Shown here piece after piece: positions 26,877 to 36,478 of a stretch of 64,000 nucleotides of DNA. The translations under genes were made by a program, and so were the position numbers. The DNA comes from GCA-2746605 sp963704835. GTDB taxonomy: Bacteria > Bacteroidota > Ignavibacteria > Ignavibacteriales > Melioribacteraceae. Within the stretch, counting starts at the first letter, position 1. Every line of letters begins with the position of its first letter. The stretch spans positions 1 to 64,000 of the forward strand of contig CAVPHW010000013.1 of the NCBI GenBank assembly GCA_963704835.1. The letters are read 5' to 3'. The notes below the pieces were generated by a model. That model saw only the letters and a program-made list of their open reading frames with translations, did no database searches and was not told the DNA's origin.

Positions 26877-29800
26877 ATGAAAACAATAGAAGAAATAGAT
26901 AAAATTATATATGATAAATTCGGCATGAATGCCGGATATGTAGCAGATCAATTTGAAAAATACAATCAAGACAAAAACTCTGTTGATGATTATTGGAAGT
27001 TGTTTTTTACCAGTTTGAATTCTAGATGGCAATGCCTCCCTAAAACCTGTTGAAACTGTTCCTCGAAAATCAGATAAAACAAACATTGAACCTATATTAT
27101 TTGAGGGTGAAAATATTGAACAAATTTTAGGAGTTGGAGCCCGAATTATTGAAAATATGGAAAGCAGTCTTGCTATTCCAACAGCTACATCCTTAAGAGC
27201 TATATCTGTAAAGTTGTTAGAAGAAAATAGAAGAATTATTAATCACCATCTTAAAAGATTAAATAGAGGGAAGATCTCATTCTCTCACATTGTTGCTTAT
27301 GCAGTAGTAAGGGCTTTAAAAGGTTTTCCTTCTCTAAATTATGCGTTTACAAACATTAATAACAAACCACACTTATTAAAGAAAGAATTTGTCAATTTAG
27401 GCATAGCAGTTGATTTGATAAAGAAAAGTGGTGAAAGATCACTAATAGTTCCAAATATTAAAAAAGCATGTCAGAAAAACTTTTCCGAATTCTGTGATGC
27501 TTATGATGAAATGGTATCCAAATCTCGTAAAGGAAAGATAGAGCCGGATGATTTTCAAGGAACGACTATTTCATTAACAAATCCCGGTGGAATAGGTACA
27601 GTTTCATCTACTACCTCGACTAATGAACGGACAAGGATGTATAATAGCGATTGGAGCAATTGATTATCCATCTGAATTTAAGGCTATGCAGCAAAGCTCA
27701 TTAGCTGAACTTGGAATTGGAAAGGTGATGAATATTACAAATACTTACGATCACCGAATTATTCAGGGGGCTGAATCTGGATATTTTCTTAATGAAATTG
27801 ATGAACTTCTTAGAGGAAATAAAGGATTCTATGGTGAACTATTTAATGATCTTCAAATTCCTCAATTACCGGTTTCATGGGATGTTGATAATAAAGGAAA
27901 CACTTTTGCTAATGGTCACGATAATGAATTTATTGAAAAACAAGCAAAGTACCATTATTAGTTAATATCTATAGAGTGAGGGGGCACTTACTTGCAAATT
28001 TAAATCCTTTATCAATCAGAAAAGATTATTACAGCGAACTTGACCCAAGTGAATACGGATTTACAATTTGGGATTATGATCGCCAATTTGTAAGCAACAT
28101 CAAAGGTTACGAGAAGGCTACACTACGAGAAATACTTGATGTAATTAGACAAACTTATTGTGAAATGGTCGGTGCTGAATTTATGCATATTCAGCATCCT
28201 GAAGAGAAACAATGGCTGATGGAAAAAATGGAGATTGTTCTTAATAAGCCGAACTTTGACAATGAGCTGAAAGCCAGAATTTTGGAAAAATTAATAATTG
28301 CAGAGGGATTTGAACATTTTCTGCATACTAGATATTTAGGCCATAAAAGATTCTCTCTAGAGGGCTCTGAAACAGTTTTACCAGTTTTAGATTACCTTTT
28401 AAACTTAGCTGCTGATGATAATGTAGATGAGATAGTTTTGGGAATGGCACATAGAGGGAGACTGAATGTACTGGCAAATATAATTGGTAAAAGTTACAAA
28501 ATGATTTTTTCGGAATTTGATGATGATAATTCTGAGAGACCTCAGGGAACAGGTGATGTAAAATATCATCTAGGTGCTTCCGGTATGTACCAGACTTTTA
28601 ATGAAAAGAAAATTAAGGTATCACTTGCTTCAAATCCAAGTCACCTTGAATTTGTTGATCCTGTTGTTGAAGGTGTAGTTAGAGCAAAACAAATCAGAAA
28701 CAAAGATTTAAAAAAAAATAAAATAATACCTTTGCTTATACATGGTGACGCAGCTTTTGCTGGTCAGGGTATTGTTGCAGAAACTCTAAATTTTTCACAA
28801 TTGAAAGGTTATAGAACTGGTGGGACAATTCACATTATTATAAATAATCAAATTGGATTTACTACTACACCTGAGGATGCGAGATCTTCTCCTTATGCAA
28901 CCGATGTTGCAAAAATGGTGCAAGCTCCAATATTTCATGTAAATGGTGATGATCCAGAGGCATCGCTTTGGGTCACTAAGCTTGCGTTTGAGTATAGACA
29001 AAAATTTAATAAGGATGTGGTAATTGATTTATTCGGATATAGGAGACATGGCCATAATGAGGGAGATGATCCAATTTATACTCAACCAATTATGTACAAA
29101 AAGATAAAAACGCATCCATCAGTAAAAATGATTTATTCCGATAAGCTAATTTCTGAAGCGATTATAACTAAAGAAAAAGTTGAATCACTTGATAAAGAGA
29201 TTTTCAAGAAGCTGGATGAAGCAAGAGAGAATACAAACGAATTGAAAGAAGTATTTACACCTGATAGACCATTAGCTTATCCAATCTCAAAACTTAATAA
29301 AATACGAAAGAGAGAAAAAACATCAATATCTAAAAACATAATAAATAAGATTGTTGATGGAATTACGACCTTACCAAATGGGTTCGATTTTAATCCAAAA
29401 ATAAAAAGGACACTTTTAAAAGAAAAGAAATAATAAAGACAGAGGGTAATATTGATTGGTCTTTTGCCGAGGCATTAGCTTTCGGTTCACTGCTCCTGGA
29501 TGGATTTCCAGTAAGATTAAGCGGACAGGATAGTGCAAGGGGCACATTCAGTCAAAGACATTTAATTCTAACTGATATGACCTCTGGAGATGAAATAATC
29601 CCCTTAAACAGTATTTCTGAAGGTCAGGCAATGATTGAACCTTTAGATAGTTTCTTGTCTGAAAATGGTGTTCTTGGATTTGAATTTGGTTATAGTATAG
29701 CAGATCCTTTAACACTTGTTATGTGGGAGGCTCAATTTGGAGATTTTGCAAATGGGGCTCAGGTTATTATTGATAATTTCTTGGTATCTTCCAACACAAA

Positions 29801-30474
29801 ATGGAATCAGCCAAGTAACATAATTCTACTTCTTCCCCACGGACAAGAAGGTCAGGGACCAGAGCATAGCAGTGCCAGACTGGAGCGTTTCTTAACACTT
29901 TGTGCTCAAGACAATATGATTGTTGCAAATCCAACAACTCCATCACAATATTTCCACATATTAAGAAAACAGATTTTGGGCAGGATTGATATTCCCCTTG
30001 TAATTTTTACACCAAAAAGTTTATTGAGAATGCCGCAAGCCGCTTCAAATATTAAAGAAATTACTAATAATAAGTTTCAAGAAATTATTGATGATGAGAT
30101 TAAAAATAAGAATCAAATTAAGAGAGTTCTCCTAACTAGCGGAAAAGTCTATTATGATCTTCTTAAATATAAGACTGAGAATAGTAATAACGATACAGCT
30201 ATAGTAAGGATAGAACAGTATTATCCTTTTAATGAAAAATTATTACTAAAGATACTTGAAGGATATTCAAAAGTAGAAAAAATATATTGGGTCCAGGAAG
30301 AACCGCAAAACATGGGAGCGTGGTCATTTTTATTTCTCCGATTATATCAATAAACTACCAAAAAAAGTGGTTTTGGAATATATCGGAAGAAAAGAAAGTC
30401 CAAGTCCGGCAAGCGGTTCTAGTCGTGAATTTAGTCAGACACAAGCTGAATTGATTAGACAAGCATTTTCTTAA
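26877..30474 (+). CDS. kgd: Multifunctional 2-oxoglutarate dehydrogenase/decarboxylase with fused E2 domain (Kgd type; five frame breaks)
   Basis: The joined frame is about 1,200 residues, the Kgd length. A short N-terminal segment (GYVADQFEKY) is followed by an E2 acyltransferase domain (SLTNPGGIGTVSS, YDHRIIQGAESG). The thiamine-diphosphate E1 domain follows (GMAHRGRLNVLAN, HGDAAFAGQGIVAE, INNQIGFTT, RRHGHNEGDDP) and ends FSQTQAELIRQAFS. It decarboxylates 2-oxoglutarate in the TCA cycle and passes the succinyl group to its own E2-type domain. Fused Kgd proteins are best known in Actinobacteria. Breaks lie near 27028, 27617, 27948, 29428 and 30335, and catalytic motifs survive in each piece. 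The upstream gap shows no strong ribosome-binding site. Confidence 0.88.
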
Positions 30475-30616
30475 TTATGTTTAGCTAAATAGATAAATTA
30501 CCTCAGATTTAGTTCGTTTAATGAATTGTAGCGGTGATTCAGTATTAATTATTTCCACACATTATATTGCTAGCTGTGTAAAGCTAAATTTTCACGAAAT
30601 ACTACCTCGCTGAATG

Positions 30617-30645
30617 TTGACAAATAATACTAAATGTCTTACATT
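30617..30645 (+). promoter_or_regulatory. Promoter of the cytochrome c gene
   Basis: TTGACA at 30617, a 17-base spacer and TACATT at 30640. The -35 region reads TTGACAA as in the CarH-type operators, but the slot 11 bases on (TACTAAA) matches TAGACAA at only four of seven positions, so light control is doubtful. Confidence 0.6.
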
Positions 30646-30666
30646 TGTGTAACCATTGGAGGAGAA

Positions 30667-31635
30667 ATGAAAAAAACTTTCAAATATATTGGTTTGGTTA
30701 TTTTTGCTATTCTTTTATTTGTATTTGCCGCAATAATCTACATCAGTTCAACCTTCCCAAATATTAAGTTAGAACAAAGTTTTAAAGCAGAGCTCAAAAC
30801 CGATAAAATTGAGCGTGGTAATTATTTAGTGAATTCAGTTACTGGTTGTTTCCATTGCCATTCAACTGTTGATTTTACAAAGTTTTCGGGTAAAATTGTT
30901 GAAGGAGCAGTTGGTAAAGGGGGCAGACTTTATCCCGAAGAAGGGGGATTTCCTGGGACTTTCTATTCCTCAAACATAACACCTTATAATTTAAAAGACT
31001 GGAGTGATGCAGAAATATATAGAGCAATAACTAGTGGAGTATCAAAGGATGGAAGAGCTCTATTTCCCTTAATGCCTTATCCTACATATAAATATTTAAC
31101 AATCGAAGATGCTCAGGCCATCATTGCATATTTGAGGACAATTGAACCAATTGAAGCAGACTATGCAAAATCTGAATTTAATTTTCCTTTTAGCTTAATA
31201 TTGAAAACAATACCACAGGATGCTTCACCTACCCCAAAAAGTACCCTCACTAATAAATTAGAATATGGCAAATATTTGGTGAATATTGCTAGTTGTGAGG
31301 ATTGTCATACAGTAATGGATGGAGGTAGCAAGGTTGAAGGGATGAGTTTTGCCGGAGGATTTGAAATCCCTATGGAAACTGGCGGAACTTGTAGAGCAGC
31401 AAATATTACTCCCGATCTAGAAACAGGTATTGGGAGCTGGGATAAAGAAAAATTTATTCAGCGATTTAAGTTCTATGAAAATAATGATAGTCTATTCGTA
31501 AAGCATGGCGATTATAATTCAGAAATGCCATGGAGTATTTATTCCAGGATGACAGAAGAAGATCTTGGATCAATTTATGATTATTTGAGAACTGTAAAAC
31601 CTGTTAAGAATCAAATAACAAAATTCACTCCATAA
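30667..31635 (+). CDS. Dihaem c-type cytochrome, membrane-anchored
   Basis: The frame is open from 30634, but GGAGGAG just before the ATG at 30667 fixes that start, giving 322 residues. An N-terminal hydrophobic segment (YIGLVIFAILLFVFAAIIYI) anchors or exports it. Two haem-binding motifs follow, GCFHCHS and SCEDCHT, each in a cytochrome c fold with downstream Met residues as possible axial ligands (ALFPLMPY, SEMPWSIYS). It resembles the cytochrome subunits of periplasmic dehydrogenases and two-domain cytochromes that pass electrons to terminal oxidases. Its partner cannot be told from the neighbours. Confidence 0.88.
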   Translation: MKKTFKYIGLVIFAILLFVFAAIIYISSTFPNIKLEQSFKAELKTDKIERGNYLVNSVTGCFHCHSTVDFTKFSGKIVEGAVGKGGRLYPEEGGFPGTFYSSNITPYNLKDWSDAEIYRAITSGVSKDGRALFPLMPYPTYKYLTIEDAQAIIAYLRTIEPIEADYAKSEFNFPFSLILKTIPQDASPTPKSTLTNKLEYGKYLVNIASCEDCHTVMDGGSKVEGMSFAGGFEIPMETGGTCRAANITPDLETGIGSWDKEKFIQRFKFYENNDSLFVKHGDYNSEMPWSIYSRMTEEDLGSIYDYLRTVKPVKNQITKFTP

Positions 31636-31655
31636 GTAATTTTAAGAAAAATTCT

Positions 31656-31690
31656 AAAGCTTGAGGTTCAACAGAGCATCAAGCTTTTTT
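31656..31690. terminator. Bidirectional terminator between cytochrome c and folE
   Basis: AAGCTTGA pairs with TCAAGCTT and is followed by seven T on the plus strand. The hairpin overlaps the last codons and stop of folE, so it serves the plus-strand cytochrome gene and may also act on folE. Confidence 0.75.
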
Positions 31691-32362
31691 TATATGAGTT
31701 AAAAATTCCTTTTTAACATAATTATTTAAAAATTTTCCTCCATAGCTTGAAGTTACAGTTGAACTGTTAACATCATTTACTCCACGCGAAGCAACGCATA
31801 AATGATCAGCATCAATTACTACAGCAACATCTTCTGTTTGTAAAGTTTCTTTTAGGTCGTTTGCAATTTGAATGGTTAATCTTTCTTGAACTTGTGGGCG
31901 TTTAGCAAAGTACTGGGCAATTCTATTAAGCTTTGATAAACCTATAACATTTTCTTTTGGAAAATAGGCAATATGTGCTTTCCCAATAATTGGGACAAAG
32001 TGATGTTCGCAATAAGAGTAAATTGTAATATCTCTTTCTACCAACATTTCATTAAAATTGAATTTATTATTAAATAGAGTAGCCTTTGGCTTATTCTCGG
32101 GATTTAATCCGCTAAATATTTCTGTAACATACATTTTTGCAACCCTTTTGGGTGTATCTTTTAAACTTTCGTCTGTTAAATCCAAACCCAATATTTCCAT
32201 TATATCTTTAAACTTATTCTCTATAAGTTCAATTTTAAGATCATCATCTAAAATAAAAGCATCCTCCCGCAAAGGTGTTTCAATTGATGATACAAAGTGT
32301 TCGTCTTTTGTTTCATCAAAGTGGAGCTTTTGTAAGCTTGTGTTTCCTGGATCTCGCATCTT
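31679..32362 (-). CDS. folE: GTP cyclohydrolase I
   Basis: About 225 residues with the FolE signatures: TPKRVAKMY, the zinc-binding region SYCEHHFVP (Cys and His) and the partner Cys in HLCVASRGV, with GKAHIAYFP and RPQVQERLT between. It converts GTP to dihydroneopterin triphosphate for folate. The frame is open to 32374; the Met at 32362 (MRDPGN) after GGAAATAAG is the better start. It lies after photolyase and a hairpin. FolE genes accompany photolyases in many light-response clusters, plausibly to supply a folate antenna; that link is inference. The long N-terminal extension before the catalytic domain is ordinary for the family. Confidence 0.92.
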   Translation of the reverse strand, partial: KMRDPGNTSLQKLHFDETKDEHFVSSIETPLREDAFILDDDLKIELIENKFKDIMEILGLDLTDESLKDTPKRVAKMYVTEIFSGLNPENKPKATLFNNKFNFNEMLVERDITIYSYCEHHFVPIIGKAHIAYFPKENVIGLSKLNRIAQYFAKRPQVQERLTIQIANDLKETLQTEDVAVVIDADHLCVASRGVNDVNSSTVTSSYGGKFLNNYVKKEFLTHIKKA

Positions 32363-32392
32363 ATTTCCTTTCAAAAAAAATGTTCATTGGAT

Positions 32393-32432
32393 CACAGTTT
32401 GCTACTTGTCCGCCGTGGTGGAGCAAACTGTG
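32393..32432. repeat. Hairpin element between photolyase and folE
   Basis: CACAGTTTGCT and AGCAAACTGTG form an 11-bp perfect stem around an 18-base loop (ACTTGTCCGCCGTGGTGG) that can itself fold. It starts immediately after the photolyase stop. It looks like a REP-type palindrome; no T run follows on the minus strand, so it is not a normal terminator. Confidence 0.65.
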
Positions 32433-33797
32433 TTACTTAAATAAATTTTGCTGATCTAACTTTACATATTTATTTATATAATTACTGACGTCAAATTTAC
32501 GTTTGCAGCCTTTATCATTCATATATCTAATTTTTCCAAAGACTGCTCTTTCTCCCCAAGCTCTATCGTGAACTCCACCAATTGACCAAGCTAAACCAAC
32601 ATAACCATTTGGATCTCTTCCATCTAGCTCATATTTATCATTTAAGTAAATTCCAAATTCCATTGCTTGCTCAGGAGAGATTGTCCATTCTAAAATTTTC
32701 TTTGCCCAATACATTCGCATATATCCGTGCATCTTTCCCGATTTAACCATTTCCAATTGAGATGCGTTCCATAAATCATCGTGAGTTTTTGCTAATTCAA
32801 ATTGTTCCAATGAATAAATATATTCTCGCTTATCTTTTCTATGTTGATTTAGTGAAGTCTTCGCCCAATCTGGAAATCCATCAAAATTATCATAATTGGA
32901 ATTGAAATAACAAAAGTTATCTGAAAGTTCTCTTCTAATTATTAACTCTTCTAAATATGAAGAAATTGATTCATCTTCACTTTCAAATTGCTTTAAAATT
33001 AATGCAACTCTTTGAGCTGAAATTTGTCCAAAATGTAAGTAAGGTGAAATATTAGAAACTCCATTTTTATTTGGGTCATTTCTATCGGTTGAATATTTAT
33101 TTAATTTTATTTCAATAAAATTTTGCAGAACTTTATTTGCTTCATTTTCTCCTGGAGTAAATTCTTCAACCGGTTTTACTGAATTATCAATCTTCAAGTT
33201 TTTATAAAGTTCATCCCAGTCAATGTTACTGTGCATTATCTCACTATTTTTAAGCTTTTTTAATTTTGGATACTCATCTAAATATTCATTTAACAATCTG
33301 TTTATTTTAGGACGTATTGTATAAGCTGCAAATTCTAATTTCGGCGAAGCTTCCCAAACCGGAACTATGTTATGTGCATCAACTTGATGAAAAGGGATAC
33401 TAATTTTTGTTTTAACGCATTGGTTCCAATTTCTAATCTCTTTTATTGGATTAAAATCGGTTACGAGGAAGGAAGCCTTTTGTTCATCAACAAAATGAGG
33501 GATTTGTTTTTCTGGTTTGCCTAATAGTACAACGAAAGAGATGTTTAACTTTAATAGCGATTTCTCAACTTTTTTTAATCCTTCAATCATAAAATGATAT
33601 TGACGAAAGGTAGCATTCTTGAAATTAGGGACTAAATTAAATACAACAAATAATCTTTCATTGTTTTCTTTTGCTTTTTCATAGGCGTAGATTAAAGCCC
33701 AATTATCATTTACGCGCTGATCCCTCTGCATCCAATAGATTATTGGTCCATTTGATGATTTACCTTCTTTTAAAATTTTAATTCTTTTTGGGTTCAT
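32433..33797 (-). CDS. phr: Class II CPD photolyase
   Basis: The 454-residue protein has an N-terminal antenna-type domain (GPIIYWMQRDQRVNDNWAL). The C-terminal FAD domain carries strong class II signatures: HGYMRMYWAKKILEWT, LNDKYELDGRDPNGYVG, AWSIGGVHDRAWGERAVFGK. It repairs cyclobutane pyrimidine dimers with blue/near-UV light. Length is normal and the frame intact. It lies downstream of the TonB receptor, which has a CarH-type promoter, and upstream of folE. About 150 bases with a REP-like element separate it from the receptor, so read-through is possible but not proved. Confidence 0.93.
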   Translation of the reverse strand: MNPKRIKILKEGKSSNGPIIYWMQRDQRVNDNWALIYAYEKAKENNERLFVVFNLVPNFKNATFRQYHFMIEGLKKVEKSLLKLNISFVVLLGKPEKQIPHFVDEQKASFLVTDFNPIKEIRNWNQCVKTKISIPFHQVDAHNIVPVWEASPKLEFAAYTIRPKINRLLNEYLDEYPKLKKLKNSEIMHSNIDWDELYKNLKIDNSVKPVEEFTPGENEANKVLQNFIEIKLNKYSTDRNDPNKNGVSNISPYLHFGQISAQRVALILKQFESEDESISSYLEELIIRRELSDNFCYFNSNYDNFDGFPDWAKTSLNQHRKDKREYIYSLEQFELAKTHDDLWNASQLEMVKSGKMHGYMRMYWAKKILEWTISPEQAMEFGIYLNDKYELDGRDPNGYVGLAWSIGGVHDRAWGERAVFGKIRYMNDKGCKRKFDVSNYINKYVKLDQQNLFK

Positions 33798-33837
33798 ATA
33801 TAATATTTTTTTACTCCTTACAGTAAATTACAAGACA

Positions 33838-33924
33838 GTCATTGCGAGGGCTTTTCCACGAAGCAATCTACCAAATAATAAAGATTGCTTCGCTCCGATT
33901 GAAAACACCGGAGTTCGCAATGAC
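33838..33924. repeat. REP-like inverted repeat (GTCATTGCGA type)
   Basis: GTCATTGCGA at the left pairs with TCGCAATGAC at the right, and inner arms GAAGCAATCT and AGATTGCTTC pair as well, giving a long cruciform between the TonB receptor and photolyase. Confidence 0.8.
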
Positions 33925-33944
33925 AAATTGGAGTTCTCAGGATT

Positions 33945-36231
33945 TTAAAACTCTAAACTAATTCCTATCGAAGGAAGAATACCAATCTCAGAGTTTTCTT
34001 CAACTTTACGGGTTTTATAATTCCAACGTACTGTAGAAACATTTTTCTGGTTATAAATATTCTGCACATCTATGTAAGTAATTAAAGTCAAACTTTCAAA
34101 ATTCCATCTTCTATCAATTCTAATATCAAGTCCGTGAGAATCTTTTAAATTATTTGATAAATAATCTATACGATTTTGAGTTCCATCAATATTGAATGGA
34201 GTATATGGTGAACCGGTTGCATAACGAAATTTAATTGCTGCTTCCCATCTTTCATTAAAAATATACCCAGCACTTAAGTTCGCAATCCACTTTTGAGCAT
34301 ACTGTCCGCGTCTCTCAATTTTATCTATAGCCGTAAAATTATTTTCGCTGTAAGTGACACTTATTAGCCCATAGTGATTTAGATTTGAAGATTTTTTCTG
34401 CATTGAAAATTCCAATCCTCTTGAATAACCTGTCCCATCGCTTGAAAGCGGCTCTAATCCGAAGGAAGAAAAATTTTCTTCTGCACCTGCGAAACCGGCA
34501 CCAGTATTAGCTAAAACTAAATATGTTCGTAAATTACTTGTTGGGTAATTGGTGTAATTTTTGTAAAAACCTTCTACCTTAACTTGAATATCTTCTCGTA
34601 ATTTATGACTAACACCTAAAATATATTGTTCAACTTGGATGGGTTTTAGTTTTTCATTTTCCGGTAATGTTAACCAAATATATGAAGGACTTTGTCTATA
34701 AATGCCCGTACTGAAATTAATGCTTGTTAATTCATTCAAATAGTAAGATAAGGATAGTCTTGGACTAACTGTAAACTTAGTCTCAATTGCGTTAAAATAA
34801 TTTGCGCGTAGACCAAAATTAAAACGCAATCTATTGTAATAATATGCGCTGTACAATCCATACAAACTGAATTTGTAAAAATCATCTTTTGCATTTAGTG
34901 AAGTTATTGGAAGTGTTTCCCCAAAAGTTGTAACAAATTTTTCCGGGAAGAGAATTTCACTTTGATAGTTAATGTGCTTTGCAGATACCCCAATATTGAT
35001 CTCAGAAGCAGCTGCAATTTTATAAACTACATCTCCCTTTAGTTCATGTTCAGCTTCTTTTGAGTTATTTAGAAAAATTGGATTTAACAAAGTATCTTTT
35101 TGGAAACCATCATAACTAACATAATTACGACTGAGAGTGATATTATAAAATCCTTTTTCAAATAAATGACGGTAAGAAACGCCAGTTGTATATTGGTTTT
35201 GGTCGGTCCCTAGAATTCTTGCATTATCAAAAACATCTTCACTATTATTGTTATTAAATTTTACATTATCAAGCGCACCTATAAATAAGTATGATAATTT
35301 TATTTGAATTATCTATATCATAAGTATACTTTGTTAGTAAATCATAATATTCTGGGACAAAACTAAATCCCGCAGCATTGAAGATAAAATCCAAATAACT
35401 TCTCCTTAACGAAAACAGAAAGTTACTTTTTTCATTGATTGGTCCTTCCAAATTTAATCCAAACTGAGAAGCTGAAATTAAAGCTTTACCACCTAGTCTA
35501 TCAGTTCTTCCTTCGCGCAAATCTATTTTCAAAACGGAAGAGAGTTTATCACCATAATTTGCTTGGAATCCGCCGGTTGAAAAAGTTGTTTCACTTACGT
35601 AATCCAAATTAATAAAGCTTAAAGGTCCGCCGGTTGAACCTTGACTTCCGAAATGATTAATATTAGGTACTACAAATCCATCAACTAAATAAAGATTTTC
35701 AGAAGGTGCCCCTCCGCGAACAACTAAATCATTTCTTCCTGCACTTTGTCTCGCAACTCCCGGCAAAACCGAAAGTGCTCGAACTACATCTTCAAAGCCA
35801 CCAGGTGCTCTTCGGATTTCTTCATAACTAAACTTTTTAATACTATTTACTTCGGTTGGAACATTTTCAAACACATCTGACGTAACTGTAACTCCATCAA
35901 GTTCAATTACTGATTCTGACAATTTAAAGTTTACGGTAGTTGGTCTTACTGTATTTACAACTATATCGGAAATTGTGTTTGAATTGTAACCAATAAAACT
36001 AGCCCTAATTTGATAATTACCGGGTTTTACACCGTTTATATTATAAACACCATTCTCATTTGTTGATGCACCAATATCTGTCCCCAACAGAATAACATTT
36101 ACTCCAGGAAGATTTTCTTTTGAGATTTGGTCAATTACTCTTCCTGTTATTACTCCGCTTGTTTGAGCACTAAATACCTTAAACGCTAGAATTGTTAAAA
36201 TTAAAATTTTATTACGCATTTTTGCTCTCAT
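33945..36231 (-). CDS. TonB-dependent outer-membrane receptor (frame broken near 35290)
   Basis: The joined frame gives about 762 residues. A signal peptide (LILTILAFKVFSAQ) is followed by a carboxypeptidase-regulatory-like domain (VITGRVIDQISKENLPGVNV). The plug domain has the VLPGVARQSAGRNDLVVRGG and NLYLVDGF motifs, and a 22-strand barrel ends IGILPSIGISLEF with the terminal Phe needed for insertion. No SusD partner is adjacent, so this is a stand-alone receptor of unknown ligand. Its promoter has the same operator pair as carH. A Met at 36219 after GAGAG is a likelier start than 36231. One base change near 35290 rejoins KIIILIYR to GALDNVKF. Confidence 0.87.
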
Positions 36232-36251
36232 ATTGTTTTACTGTATGCCCA

Positions 36252-36280
36252 AAGATAATATATTGTCTAGTTTTTGTCAA
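36252..36280 (-). promoter_or_regulatory. TonB receptor promoter with CarH-type operator pair
   Basis: Read on the minus strand: TTGACA (36280-36275), 17-base spacer, TATCTT (36257-36252). TTGACAA and TAGACAA lie 11 bases apart exactly as in the carH promoter. Start of transcription would be near 36245, giving a leader of about 26 bases to the Met at 36219. A further TAGACAA lies on the opposite strand at 36309. Confidence 0.75.
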
Positions 36281-36478
36281 GCTTTATGTAAAAATATTAT
36301 ACATTATCTAGACAAGCTAAAATATTATTGAATATTCATTAGTTATTCTGAATAAAAAATATCGATAAATTTAATTTAACACAATAAACTAACTTAATTT
36401 TCGGATATAATAATTAAAAATTGTAATATTGATTTGAATTATTTCTCTCATAAAACAATACAATAACAATACTTCTAA

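Noticed and set aside
32393..32432. Hairpin as terminator of photolyase
   Set aside because: No T run follows on the minus strand; better read as a REP-type palindrome.
36300..36320. TCTAGACAAG on the plus strand as a CarH-controlled carA promoter
   Set aside because: Only one unit, no TTGACA 11 bases upstream, and no convincing -10 box in the right place.
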